A DNA stretch of 64,000 nucleotides from Haliclystus octoradiatus (Eukaryota; Cnidaria; Staurozoa; Stauromedusae; Haliclystidae). The position numbers and the translations under genes are program-made. The stretch is from positions 18,383,563-18,447,562 of the forward strand of contig OU744447.1 in the NCBI GenBank assembly GCA_916610825.1. The letters run 5' to 3'. Position 1 is the stretch's first letter. Each line of letters starts with the position of its first letter. The notes beneath the pieces were generated by a model. It did not search any database. It worked only from the letters and a program-made list of their open reading frames with translations, and was not told where the DNA came from. Positions 40,362 through 54,537 of the stretch are shown piece after piece.

Positions 40362-43300
40362 ATGCAAGATCCTAATGCTGATACAGAGTGGAATGATGCG
40401 CTTCGAAAGCGTGGAATTCTACCTGACAAACCCAAAGAGAAAGAACTGACTGAAGAAGATATTGTCAAGATGGTTGATCAAGCTGTCAAGGAAAGGACGG
40501 GAGAGAAAGAACTGGCTGATTGTACACTTGAAGAACTAGACGAGAGAGAAGATGATGAAGATGATAAGATCCTTGAGATTATAAGGCAATTCAAATTTTC
40601 AAACTTAGGACCCCTTCTATGTAGGCTATGTTAGCTAGGCCTAGAAGTCCTACTGTAATATATGTATGGCTGCGCGGACGCCTGTAGACAAGTAGACTAG
40701 AATAATCAGAGGACCATCCCATCAACTTGCTATTTCATGTTTCGCATGAGAAGCGCAACTTAAGTATTGAAGGGAAGGGTGTTTGCCAATAAATCAAAAT
40801 ATTATGTTTTGGGTGTGTCACTGCAGTCACAAAGGGTGTCACAAAAAGTTTGTAGCCTTCCACAAATTCAGCTAAAAAGAAACTGTTAGTCTCTATAAAT
40901 AGACATTTAAGTTTGCATCTTTTCCCAAGAAGAAAATGTTGTAAAAAATAATGCTGACGTTCACTGTCGAGAACAGTATCCAATGATACGAACATAAAAA
41001 TTGTTTGCATACCATGTCTTTTATCATGTTGTTTTCCCAAGCGACCGAGTATCTTAATAAACAAATAACCATAGTTGCAAAATAGTACAGTTGAACTTGG
41101 TTGGTTTTCCCTTTCCAAATGTTCCACCTTGCTTAATATACCATACATAATTATTCACACTCTAATATTTTCTCTGATTGTCTGCTTTCTTGAATCCCAA
41201 GATCATGTAGGCTACTCCTTGTTTTTATTTCATATTTGTAAGAGGGATCATTTTGATGAAATTTAGAAGATGTTTCAATTGCATTAAGCCGATACAAATT
41301 AGAAAACATTCAATTTCTAAATGCCTATCTGGCATTTGAATGATAAGAAAGTGTTAAAGTGCACGTGACATAACACAAAAGAATTTGATCACAGATTCGA
41401 GTAGCTGAAGCTAAGTGATGAAGAATGGTGACAATGATTTCTTAGTTTGAACTCATATAAGCAGAGATATTTAATGTTGAATCTACCCTATTTTCGATCA
41501 GTCACTTTTTCCAAACTCGGAACAATAGTAAGAATGACACGGGGGTTTACTGCAGGAAAAAGGACAATTAAAAACTTTAAAAATTTGTATCTCCATTCAC
41601 ACAGAATTAAAAGTTTCTAACGTCCAAGTCACATTTAACCTAGAAACACATGAGATACAAGGGCATTTAGTAGTTGAAATAGCGTTTTCCTGTAGAAAAA
41701 GGCTCAAACACCTGACAAACACTTTTCACAAATTGTGGTGATAGGTAAGTAAAACAGCGGATGCGCAGTCCAAACCACAGGCTGCAGAGAATGATTGACA
41801 CATTTCTGACAGAAAAAAGTAAATTCAACAACTAAAAATCCTTGTATTTCATGTATTTCTTGATAAATTATATTTATTTCAAGCAGAAACTTGGGTGTCC
41901 TAGAGGTGTGAGCATAGCTGACTTGGACGTTAGAAACTTTGGATTTCGCGCAAAAGGAGATACGATTTTTTGCAATTTTGATTTCACCTTTTTTCTATAG
42001 TAAGCCTTCTTGTCGTTCCGAGTTTGGAAAACAGTGAATGATCGTAAATAGGGTATATTCAACATTAAATATCTCCGCTTATACACGTTTATATATATAT
42101 ATATTTTTTTGTGTCATGTGCACTTTGAGGAAGTTGGATACTAAAATTACAATTTTATCAAGAAAAACTCTCTTATAAACAACCCTGTGTAGTGTTAGTT
42201 GATTATGTAAATTAAATATTTCCTGTGTTGTTATTTGTAGACAACAACGCATAGCAGAGATGAAAGCAAAACAAGCTAAATCTAAATTCGGTGACATTCG
42301 TGAGATCAGTGCAAATGATTATGTTGAACATGTGAATAAAGCAGAGGAAGGAGTCTGGGTTGTTCTACATCTTTATCAATCTGGGTATCCTTCACAAAGT
42401 GTTAAACCAGAGTAAAATGCAACTGATACAGATCAATGTCATACGGCAAAATTCTTCACAAACCTTAAATTTGCTTAAATAATTCAAGTTGTTCACATCA
42501 TCCAAAATAATTAGCTTTCCTTGTTTCATTTAATTATTGAGAAAATGTCTCCATTATGTTTGAACAATTTTAATGAATTTACATAACAGCTTTAATCCAG
42601 AATCCCTCAGTGTCAATGTTTAAATAATTAATTGTAGGCCTATTACTATATTATAAGCCCTCATTGTGGTATAGATTTGAGACTCCATCACAAGCCAAAG
42701 ACTGTATTTTGAAGCACATAGGCTGCATTTATTTAATTATTAAAAAAAATTCCCTTGAATTTCTGTAAAAGAAGTTTATCATTGCTTTATGACTGCATAC
42801 TTTTCTATTTCTCTGTCAGTTATTACTTTTGCCAGGCCAAATGTATGACTGTTGATCATGGATGTACTTGTTTGATTGATGAACTTTGGGTATAATGACG
42901 ATGAAACAAATTTTAATTTTGATTTAATCTTGTATGATTCTGTGAAGTTTTATTCCTTGACTAGTATATGAAGTGTTCCTTTATGCACTTTGATCAACGA
43001 ATTCCTCATTTCCTTGTCAAAACAATTCCCTGCCACTAAATTTCTGAAAAGTGTGTCAACTAATTGTATTGCTAATTACCCTGATAAGAACCTTCCAACG
43101 ATATTTGTTTATCAATCTGGTCAGATGAAAGGTCAATTAGTTGGTGCGCACACATTTGGTGGTATGAATCTCAACCAGAATGGTAAGTTAATTTCTTTGA
43201 ACATGTTGATATGCTATCAGAGATGACACAATTAATTTGAAATCACAAGTTATGAGTTCCACACCGTAAATTGTTAATCAGATTTAACAGTAAATTACTA

Positions 43301-44610
43301 TCAAGTGAATCTAATTGAATAACGAACTACAAATATTTGCACTTGAGAAGATTTCCTTCCAACCATGAGTTTTCATGTTTTATAGAATGTCATGTTTTCT
43401 TTGCGTACTTAGAAATTGAACGAAACCATTCATTGTACTACTTGACCTTTTTTATCAAGAAGGATCGAAAGGATTGCAGTAGTCTTATTCAGATTGAGTA
43501 ACTATCATTTTTGTCAATAAACAGACAAACAAGCCAATGCAAAATTAATTCATATCTTTGATGCTTATTTAAATGTAGTAACTTGTATGTGAGACCATAT
43601 TGCATAGCAGAACCTTAGTTGGTGCTCATTATATTTGATGTTCAGATAAAGTCAAGGCTGAGTTGACTGTTGGGGGATTTGAACCACATATTGATGTTCA
43701 AGCTTCTTAATTGATATTATACGAATAAGAAATACAAAGATATCAAACTAATTTATGTTGTTAAAATTGAGAAAAGTGGCGTTTGTTCTTAATGACATTG
43801 CTGAGCTTTTAGCACCAACTAGAGTTTGGGCGGTTATGTATAACTGTTTCCCAAGATTCTGAAAATATTATGGGAAAAATAGATATCGGTTTGCAGTTTT
43901 CTTACCAATAATTTATTTTCTTTGTGTGAAAAAAATTCCAGAAAGAAATGTCTTTGACTGTTTCTATGTTCCAGAAAATATTCCATTTTCAATGTCTTTT
44001 GTGATAAATTTATTATTTGTTTGTTATCGGCTTTGGGCTATCGGCTATCTGCTGCTAATACAATTAATATAAATAATATATTGCTATAATTGTATTTCTA
44101 TTAATTGAATAAGGTTGTATCTTCTAGAGCCTTCAAATCTTAATGCCTTTGTTTCTCGTGTCAGCAAGTAAATCTTTGAAGCAGAAGAGAATATCGATTT
44201 TCTGCTGGATTTGCATCAGCTTTGTAGAAACCTATCTGCTTTGATGACCGTATTTTGCAGTACTGTTTGAGTGTCTGCAGATCAGTCACTTCAGTGCCCT
44301 TAAATCATGCTTACATTTTACCATAACGCACTAGGGAATAATTTAGATTAGTACATCTATACACGTGCAAGAACTCGTTCTTTAATCTGCAAAACTGCGT
44401 GGCACCTACTATTAAAATGTTAAAATGGGTGTGTTCTTTTCAGAGTTGGAATGGTTACTGTCACAAATCGGTGCATTTGATTCGAAACTAAAAGAAGACC
44501 CAAGAAAGGCACGTCTAGCGCAAAAGGGTGGATTCTCAATTCTAACACGAGAAAGAAAAACTGTTGGGAATAATTCAGATTCTGAGTCAGAGTCAGAAGA
44601 TGATTTATGA
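40362..44610 (+). CDS. PDCL3: Phosducin-like protein 3 (viral IAP-associated factor)
   Basis: A cytosolic thioredoxin-fold protein; known relatives act as cofactors of the CCT chaperonin in folding actin/tubulin and in VEGF receptor and apoptosis control in vertebrates. Four exons, 40362-40585, 42241-42384, 42974-43182 and 44444-44610, give 247 residues (human 239). The N-terminus [20 protein letters not shown] is almost identical to human. An acidic stretch (EERED-rich, about 60-70) precedes [14 protein letters not shown]; the thioredoxin-like domain follows from about residue 95, with [33 protein letters not shown] and FGGMNL; the tail [11 protein letters not shown] is acidic as in the family. 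Intron 1 uses a GC donor (AAG|GCAATT) because no GT in range keeps the phase; introns 2 and 3 are GT-AG. Confidence 0.96.
41356..42126. mobile_element. 771-bp foldback element in PDCL3 intron 1
   Basis: The left arm starts AAAGTGCACGTGACATAACA and includes AGAGATATTTAATGTTGAAT, ACCCTATTTTCGATCA and TTTCCAAACTCGGAAC; the right arm repeats these in reverse complement, ending GTGTCATGTGCACTTT. Arms share well over 80 bp with small gaps. The body is non-coding. No target duplication is evident. It occupies nearly half of the 1655-bp intron. Confidence 0.8.
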
Positions 44611-44650
44611 ATTTATTAATTATATTATGCAACGTATTATTAAAACTGTG

Positions 44651-44656
44651 AATAAA
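44651..44656 (+). terminator. Poly(A) signal of PDCL3
   Basis: AATAAA 40 bp after the stop codon, a usual position for a short 3' UTR. Confidence 0.7.
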
Positions 44657-45683
44657 AATATGCAAAAAGAAAGATGGGACAATGTCTGGTTATAGAACAA
44701 CAAAGTTTTGTAAAAGGTATGTCTCTATTCTGTACTCTATAATTGAAAAGAACTCATAATTCAATACAACAGAACTGTATATCATATCAAATTTTATACA
44801 TTCAGTAATAAACCTTTTATTTTTATTTCTCGCATTGCGTGTTGATGATAGAATCCATTCCTCATGTCTCAAAACTAATTATTATGTCTAGCGGATGTTA
44901 CATTGTGGAAATAATTGTTAAAACAAATATAAATGATTATTCACTCTTGTGAATTAACCTATAAAGTACAAATGCGGTAGTTCTTCGAAATCACCAACAT
45001 GGGAAACTGCATGCCACTGCGCTCGCTAATCCCCGTTGCATGTGTCAATCGACATAATACAGTGATTACAGTCTGCCCGCGGGAATAGAACGTGACTGTA
45101 CGTACATGACATATCTCGTTGATGTAGTCTGGTCTTATGCACATATTTGCTAGATGCAATTAAAACCTTGGTATGTATAACAGACAAGCGGATAGTGATA
45201 ATATAATAGTTAATATATAGTAGTGATATGTAAGCTACAAATGGCATGATCTTCGGCTTCTGGCAGAGGTATACGGAGTCAAAATTTCCCCACTCGATGT
45301 ACGCATTTTTTTGCTAAGAAACCAAGCGAGTTATAGTACTAAATAATTTTCTTAAGTTCTATAGGATTTAAGTACTAAAAATTTTTTAAAAGTTTCTCAA
45401 TATTCAGATCTGTAATCTTATCAAAATCTTACGAGTGAAAACATTGCCGTTTGATACTTTCATACATTATGAATATACTAAATGTTACAAATGTTGCTTT
45501 AGAATATTTCCGTGTGTTTGATGGAACTTCTTATGAAAAGTAAGGTAACAATGAAATTATAGTCGAAATCCAACCTAATCCGGATTTAAAATACATGTTT
45601 TTCTATAAGAGACCCGTAAACTTTTATTCGTCTTCGAAATTATTGCATATCATTGGGGTCTCTAAATACCCCCTCGAATCTTG

Positions 45684-45813
45684 CCCTAGTTGAAAGAATT
45701 CTGAAAACTTGATTTTCCTCGGGGAATGTATTATTTTTTAATAGAGTTTAGTACAAACTTCAGAAGATTGCGGTGGGGGTGCATTCCCTGTGCAGACTAT
45801 TCTTTTCAACTTG
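45684..45813. mobile_element. 130-bp MITE with 8-bp TSD, copy 2
   Basis: Opposite-orientation relative of the element at 39618-39750. Ends CCCTAGTTGAAAGAATTC and the mirror of CAAGTTGAAAAGAAT, flanked by GAATCTTG on both sides (45676-45683, 45814-45821). The central palindrome is less perfect than in copy 1. Confidence 0.85.
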
Positions 45814-48800
45814 GAATCTTGCCCTCATCTGATCACCTCGTCTGCTAGACTGAATGCGGTGTAAAACAAAGTACGACTGACGGGACGAGGGTATAGAATA
45901 TCAGCTTGATTCAGTTAAACAGATAGGATATGGGTGAAGGTAAGGTATACATAGCCTACTGTGACCCTGTGCTAGACTTTGATGTGACGGAGTCTCCAAT
46001 TTATTTTTGCGGTAACGTATAACGGGATACGTATATTGTTTTCATAATCAACCTTCACTGAGCTCAGACTTATCAATTGGATAGATATAGATTAGCTGAT
46101 GATCAGACACGTGGCTAGTTGTATGTATTATGTGAACAGTAATTTATATATCGCAAACGTTCCAGTGAGTTATAATAATAATAATAATAAATTCTTACCA
46201 CACATGATCTCGTTCAATCGTTTGTATATAATATCATTTCAATGGCTGATCCATCTGAGACCATTAGCGCTTAAATCCTAAACAGCTGAACTATTTTAAA
46301 TGTACATTTTAAAAGATCAAACCTCATTTTAATGCAATTACATTCCAGATTAATTCTGATAACAATACCTCACCGTAAGAAATGATATAAATTTAAATGT
46401 CTTGCGTTAAACTTTTCAATCGATTTATTATGCTTTACGATTGCATATTAAATTGAATCAATTTATATTTCGATTGAAGATTACTGATAACGTTCAATCT
46501 AACTGTGTTAAATAATCTAAGTGTTGTTTCCATTTAACCGTCTCTTGAGTTGTGGGATACGGGTTTCGCTTTTTAAGGTACCGCATATATTACTGATGTA
46601 TCTTAAATGGATTATTGAATAAACAACATAGAAGAGATAATGTTTTGTTTGCATCTATACTTGTTATTGTCTTAATTGGCTTTATAATGATGTGTTTCAC
46701 TTGCCAGCTGTTTTGTTTGATTTGAAAATGAAAAAGTTGTGTTGTGTCTACAATATCATATCATTAACACAATGTTATTGTCACGATGCTTGAGAACTCA
46801 TTTATATGAATTGTTTGAGCTACTTATCTACAGAACCCTGTCTCAATGTGGCCCAATCATCACCTCTTGTGGGGAACAACGTGATCAATACAATATGTGA
46901 ATGACATCTAACAGTGACAGTTTTAAAGATCTTTCTAGAATACAATCACATATCATCTACTCATCTCTAGCTATGGTTGTGATCACATTGAAATCATCTT
47001 CAAGGGTAAGTGTCAAACTAAAACCATCATTGTTGCAAAGTTACCCCTTTATTAATTTATAAAAAAAAACATCTCCAGTTAAAGTTTTCGTTTGTAAGAA
47101 ACCTCCTGTCTATATTAACCCTACATTAACCCGATATTAACCCTACATTAAATTCTCAACTCAAGTCCATTGACTGGTGTTTGCTCTTTTTGATGCCCAT
47201 ATGATAATAAGTAACAGTATGCTACCTGACTGACGTTGCTGCTATTATTATTCAATAAATATTTACCATGAATGAGTGTTAAATAAAATAAAATAAAATT
47301 AAGAAACCATCAGTACTACATCCTTTTGTTAGTTTCCTTTGAAAAATAAATGTTCTTATGAATTTGAACTTTCTTTTGTTTGCAACGTTCATATACTGTA
47401 CATGCACCCATTATGTAGACTTACTGATAACAAATTTGCTAGTGACATGCTGTTTTCCGTGATTTGGTTTAAATATGTTCGTATTTGAAATGCTGCTGTC
47501 TTATACAAAAACTACACGTCCGCCAGTATTGAAACTTTCTTAAGAAATCGAAATTTCAGCATCCAATTTTTGTTATTATTCAAATACCAAATAGATATAG
47601 AAATTGAATTTTTCTAATTTTCACCCTTTCATGCAATTGAAGCATCTTCTGAATTACATCACAATGATCCCTCTTACAAATATGAAATGAAGTTCATGAG
47701 CACATGATCTTGGGAAATCAAGAAAACGGAAACAAACAAAAACTGATAAAAGTTGGCAAACGCAAATAATTGACTTTCTCAGGCCTACAATATCTGATTA
47801 TTGAACTTTCTTGGCAATTTGGGAAGTTGAGTACTGCTTTCTTATAAAGGTCTTTCTTTCAAGTGTATACTTTGTTAGGCCTATGAATATAAAAATTTCT
47901 GGAAAACATTCATCCTGTATTGTATTTTAGCTAGCCTTTCAAATGTTTTCAAAGCTAATGTATACACTCTTTTAATTTATAAGAACATCGAGGCTCCGAT
48001 TTTGGAAAATTAAAGAACCATTGAAGAGCATTGTGAGGGTCATCTTTCATAGAATTCCTTTCTTTTTATTGTCAATTAAAAACTTAACATTAATAGACAA
48101 CATCACCACTATAAGCACTGCAGTATTCTGTGTAATATACTAAAAGTACATCTAGATTATATTATTCCTTGTAAATATTGTATTGAACACACCAATATGT
48201 TCACTGTTATAAATAATATTAAATCTACGGTTGCAAGATAATAATTAAGGACGTTATAAGGATTTATAGTTAGCTAAGAACAGTAAGGCTCAACTCAATT
48301 TTCATTTGAAAGATTTTATGTAGGCTCGTTTCTATTTCGCATAGATAAATATGCAAACCTTGCTAACGTCTGTTTTTAGAATAGTTTGCAATGCCTTGTT
48401 CATACACACTATATACTATACATGTCAATACTATTATGTTCAACATAAAACCTTAGCGGGTTGGTTTCCAACGCTGTATATAGCCTCCACTCATTAGTAA
48501 TGTTTGTTACTTACTAACGAGGAAGTTGGATTTTTATCACATGGTACATTGTATGCATGCAGGCTATGAATTAAGAAGTTCTCTGCTCCTCAAGCATTCT
48601 TAAGGCTCTTAAAGGTGCATTGAGACCCAAAGACTTGACCGCTAGATTAACGTTAGTAAAATTAATTTTATAAACTGTATTCCAATCAGCATATTCGAGA
48701 ATCATCTTAAAAGTTAAATATGCAAACTATGCATAATTTGCCGACGGAGAATACTTACAAGACTGTTTGCCGACGATTGGAAATTCAGAATGCTTCCTAT

Positions 48801-51800
48801 CCTCCAGCACCCCCTTGGCAGAAGCGACGGCCCAGTCTGTGTAGGAATCGGTCTAAGCTATACTGTATTTGAGCTTTAGTACCATATATTCAATACAAAA
48901 TTATATCCATTTGCACTAACGTTGAGATGCATTTAATTTTTATGCTTATTCTATAGCTAATATTTTACTAATTTGAAAATTAAATAATTATATCAAATAA
49001 ATTGTTATTTGAAGTGTATAATGTCCCGGATTTGAAATATACATATTTCTGAATAAATTATAATAGACTGTCTATCATTCTATGGTCTATTTGGTACGTA
49101 ATTACCAAACCAATCCACAAAGAGCCTACACGCAGAATATACTGGACTTGATAATAGCAATGGTTTCAATACAAAATTAAAGATTATTAGGACTATACAG
49201 TTAAACTCTAAAATTTTGTGAAATAATTTGTGCTGTCAGCGAAAAAACAAATTCGATTATAATCCAATTTTCCAATCATAAATATCTTTTATTGCTCGTA
49301 CTACTAATCATGCAGAATATTAGCGATTTTTATTGGAATATTATAATTGCAAACGTTTGCAAATGAGTTCAAAAATTAAATTAAATGTAGACTGTATTGC
49401 AGACTGATTAACCCGTTGACCCGTTGTTCTATACTCAAATATGAAAGCCACTTCCCCTCAGAGCAATCAAGATTAATGGTCTCGGGTGCAGAACAATTTT
49501 GACAATTGTACGGCCGTACAGTATTATTGATTGTCAAGGTTAAGATTGGCAACCCAGCGCGCTGTGTACCTTTTTAGTCTGCAATTCCCCGCTTTGTACA
49601 ACGAGAACAATTAAATAACAATTCCAGCTTTGAATTTCGTTAGTAAAAATCAAAACATCAACGACAGCCTTGATATAAATAATGTGTGATTCTTATAAAT
49701 ACATGAAGAAAACATGTTTGTCTATGGATGGGATATGTAATAGATAATGTAAGAAGATTAATCAAGAAGCGAGCATTATCAAAGGAACCGGTTTGTTTAG
49801 ATTTTGCTAGTCACATTGTACATCATTACAGTATTTATCTTTAAGACGGGCCGGACACTTCTAGGGATATTAACGAATTCGAATGTATATAATCAGTATG
49901 ACGTACTTATATCACTTGTCATGTGTATCATGGTTTACGTTGATATTTTACGTTTAAGCGTTTCAATTTCAGCCGTCATTGCAGCCATGGGCAGCAGGCA
50001 CTGCATGTCTATCTCGTTCAATTATTGATGAAACTCGAAAACTTTTGGGTATATATAATACCTCATCACTCGAAGTTTATATATTACAGCTTAGAATTGC
50101 ATAAATATTGTTTTTAAGATTGTATTTTACTGTCAGACCATGATGATGTGTAAATGAACAAAGAAATGTATCTTGTTTCCTGTTACCTGAATCATTTTAA
50201 AAGGGTCCTACACTGGACTATTCCCATGTAACATTTTAATGTCTCTATTTCTGCGCACCAAGATGGGTCATGACGAGTTAACTGGGAATTATTCGCTAGT
50301 TATTGCTAGATATATAGCAAGTATACTTCTAATTCTAACTCGTGCATTATGCAATTTCAAGGCCTCACTATATGCAGTAACTTAAGTGCGGGACAATCTA
50401 AGAATTGAAAGAAAAGTTAAATCATTCTAATCTGATTCAGTTAGTACCAGACTCTTTTTAAAATCATTCTCTTCTTATGTTGATAAAGGTGGATAAACGA
50501 ATTGCAACAACGTCTTTAATATAGAGTTACACAAAAGAGAGTAGAAAAGGAACAACTGATGCTGTATAAAACAAGTAAGAATATTTATATTTTGTTCACT
50601 TCACTGAAAATACTTAAATAATGAATTGATTGGATAGAATATAAAAACACTTTGAAAATAAAATAAACTTATGTAGTTGTTCGATTGATGTTCTCGATAA
50701 TTATTGTGTTGGTATTGTTTAATATGTGCATATTGTTCGCACTTATTTCGTATTATTTTTATATTTTTCTAATATCATTGTTATGTATCGAATCTTAATT
50801 TTCAAACCAAACACCCTTAATTTATTGTCATCAAAACAGTTAGTTATCGTTGAAGTTTCTTTGCAGCATGTTAAAACTACATGTAGGGTCCCAAGGTGAA
50901 GCATGTGATGGAATGTAATGATATCAATAGTGTTGATTATCCTTGTGTACGGTATGCCTGTATTCTTATAGACAGCAGAGCTAGACAGATGTCTTCTAGA
51001 GCCTTCCTTTTTTAGCACGTCGGCGTTTCTTGTGGACCGCAGATATAAACTTTGTCTTACATTACGTTGATACTTTATCGTGGTTAATTAATCTAAATGC
51101 AGTTGTTTCTATTTGTCTGGAGAAGAGGCAGATGGCTTCAAATGTTGCAATCAATATCTATGTACAAGATAAGGTAAAAACAATTATAATTGTTTATAGC
51201 CATACGATTTTCGCTTGAGGGCATTCGATTATATTCTTGACCGTATCTCATCGAACTGTATATAAGAACATATTCACAAACAAACATACAACTGATAACA
51301 ACTAAAATGCACGCGAGCGTAATTAATTTTGCATATCAAAGTGCTGTTAATTTGTTTTACGTTAAGATTTGATGAGACGTTCATGTTCCCTATGTAGAGG
51401 CATGAGTTGAGCAATGATGCAGATCTGATATTGATATGGCGAGGCATAATTTATTTGAAGCTTTTTGCTATGGTCTGATTCTAACATATACTCTACTTTA
51501 TTCGTCTCCTTCTGTGTTCACTGCAAAGGCGCATGCGTTAGTAAATTGTCGCTGGGGTCCTTCCATTTTCTCTATGACATACATACATATATAGGAGAGT
51601 TTATCGGGGCAACTGAGTTCCCGTTTTTTATCAGTTCATATATAATACAGGAAAGTGTAACTTAAATATACCAGAGAGCGATTGAATTAACAACTTCTGG
51701 ATGTTCTTTCTCGTTTTTTATTGAACCTCATGCATGAACGTCTTCTGTTATACCACTCCTCTTCTAGTGTACTCCTTTATTTCGTTGCCACGGTAACAAG

Positions 51801-54288
51801 ATACGCCCCAGGCCATCGCAACGGCATACCTATAATCGTATTAATTGTATGAAGACACATAATAAGATGGCCATCATATTGTTAACATGAACTCTAACCC
51901 TACCTCTCTTATGGCCTTTGCTACAGTCAATCTCGCATTTTACAATCCACTCGGAATGTTTTAGCTGAGTTACTGTATTATCGCATGATAGTACAACTCA
52001 ATGTCTACACAGCATGTATCGAATTGAATCAATTTGCGATGAAGTAATAAGCGAGAAAAACGTATTTTCTATATTAATCTAATCTATATCTTTGCAAAAT
52101 ATCAATGTCTGATTACAATAATCCAAACCGACAGGAATGTGTTATATGCCCGCCTTAAGTACAATCAATTGCACTTACGATACGTGTGTTGTCGATTCTT
52201 TGTATATCACTGTTCAACGGTCTTTTAGCCCTTATAATACTCCGCAGTTGTAGTTTGATATGGGTCCCATTTAGTATATATTATTTTGATGTTTGCGTTG
52301 AATGCAATATGCTGCAATTGGATATCCCCATCCATTCCGAAGTCTTTCCAAAGTGTGACTAATGACAATTGACTTGTTGGCCTTCAGTTCCACCTGTTCG
52401 TCCTGTTGGACTTGTTCGTCTCTCGGTAGTTTGTCGTTGCAATTTTCAGAACCTGATTTAACCTTTTCTGTCTATTACTCTGTCAATAGACTACTACCCT
52501 CTCTTGCAATTTCATCCGTTTTTGATCAAAATTAGTTATTTCTTAACGGTTCGTTCGCTAATCAATCCTCTGATGATAATAATGAATTGTAATGAATCCA
52601 AACTTTCTTCAAGAGCCATGTATTTACCCGTCAGTTGCGACGTGTACTTTATCCATGGCTTTATCATGTACATGACATGTTTTATGTATTTATAGTCTTT
52701 GTGTTTGACATTTCGTGAGTGTCTAAAGTGATGCGAGTTTGGAACTATGCCTATTCAACCAACTCTCAGCCCTCGATTAAAATGCTACAATTCACGTCCT
52801 TAGAAAAACTAGATTTTTATGCATTGCTTGGGTTCGAATTAAATTTAGCGCGGCATATTAAAACATTTCTTATATTGTATACTTTTCTTCGATCTACTAT
52901 GCTATCTACTATACTATGCTTCATCAAATTTGGTTGTATATAAATAAAATTTGTTAAAAGTGCGATGCTAGAAATGTGATAGAAGGTTTCTCTACAACCG
53001 GATTGCGAGGATCCCGCCATGTTTGAGATCTTGAAGACAAAAATAGAACAAAAATATTGAAAACAATCTGAACGAGAATGCCTGACTCCGTCGTGCAAGA
53101 AACGGGAATTTCAGAAAATTGCAAATAATGATCCGAGTTATACGCTACTCGATCAGATCAGTTATAGCATATACACTACATCAGCCTTTCCAAGCAAACG
53201 TGACTGTTAACATTTGCAGATCATTTGCAGAATCTGAAGAATCTGCAATCATCGTAGCAGGAAATAGGGAAATAAAGTTAATGCATCGATACGTCAAATA
53301 TTACAATAGGAATTACGTTTTATTTGGACATGACCAGAAAAGTATGATAATAAAGGTAATCGGTGCTTGACCGATTAGATAATAACAGGGTAATGAAGCG
53401 ATCGTGAAAATAAGATTAGGATAATACTTTTATCTCCACGTAGGTTAAAATCAATTCACATATATTTTTTTGTTAGAAAATTGTGGCTAATGCTAAAAAT
53501 ATGTTTTTATGAGTAGGATAATACAGACATTTCCAATATTTCAAAATAACCTTCAGAAAGAGAATGTGGTAAATGTTCCAGGATAATTATATGATCATCA
53601 TCATCATTTATTGAGTAGCCTTTAATTAAGACATCGTCTCATCTCATCATACATAATAGATTAAGCATAAATATATTAATTATTATACATACAGAATATA
53701 GGTTGGCTGATGATTAATTTTTACATTTGAAATTTGTTTTACATAATTTTTGGAAAACCTTTATACTGTCAGTGGTAATCTTCATCATTTATTCATCGGT
53801 GGTTTGGACGTTCGCAGAAACAACTACTCTTGCGGTGCCTGCCTTCTGGTCATCCACTTATTCAACATAATCCCTTGTTAACGCCATCCTCCAGAACAAA
53901 TCTATGGATAGTGAAAATAGGACCTGATAAAATTAGAGAATGGATGGTTTTTGTTTGGTAGACTGCCAGAAATTCCCACCCACAGATAAATAGGGGGTAC
54001 ACATGCAAAGTGCACGGGACGGCTCCGTTGTCATCGCTATATTCAACTCTCTATTGGAATCTTCCAATCAAGTAGATCGGGTAAGACTACAGTGCGCCTT
54101 AACGCCGGAGAGTGGTGCATTATTTCAACTGGAAATCTTATGGACAACTAGTAAGCCTACAAAATAATTTTCTGATGAGTATAGTTTATGCTATTGATAT
54201 GCTACTACCGTTCTTTACATAGCGCAAGATGGCCCGTTGATGGGATGTAGCGATCCATCAACCTTGCGCGGGGACATCGTCAGAGAAA

Positions 54289-54537
54289 ATGAGTGGAAGA
54301 ACAGTGAGGATTGCTGTTGTTTTCGTGTTCCTCTTGAAATACGTGTCTGCAACTCTATGCCACCACGGTCTCGGTTGTCGTTTGAGTGCTTGTCGTTTCC
54401 ACCTCGTACAGCAGTTAATGACATCATTAAAAGATCACTTTGTTCTGCCAGTTGGGATTGACAGAGGCGGTGGAATAGTAACAGATTGGATAACGACTTT
54501 CTCGTGGAAGGAGCATTGGGAAAATCTCCTTAAATGA
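54289..54537 (+). CDS. Candidate small secreted protein (82 aa)
   Basis: I do not recognise a family. The frame opens MSGRTVRIAVVFVFLLKYVSA, shaped like a signal peptide: Arg residues, a hydrophobic core (VRIAVVFVFLL) and a small-residue cleavage context at about 21. Three Cys follow within twelve residues (CHHGLGCRLSAC), then a tail rich in Trp and charged residues ending EHWENLLK. The ATG context (GAGAAAATGA) is favourable. Local GC content is higher than in the surroundings, which can favour either a real exon or chance openness: two other frames are also open here. It could be a peptide precursor, the first exon of a secreted protein, or noise. Confidence 0.3.
   Translation: MSGRTVRIAVVFVFLLKYVSATLCHHGLGCRLSACRFHLVQQLMTSLKDHFVLPVGIDRGGGIVTDWITTFSWKEHWENLLK

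Noticed and set aside
40586-40634. PDCL3 ending at 40634 as a 90-residue protein
   Set aside because: The conserved continuation in exons 2-4 aligns with the whole family; the tail after residue 75 is intron read-through.
47115-47155. Telomere-like TTAACCC words
   Set aside because: Only three copies with uneven spacing; too short to call interstitial telomere repeat.
50743-51018. 91-codon - strand frame
   Set aside because: Low-complexity hydrophobic/basic mixture without motif or supporting splice sites.
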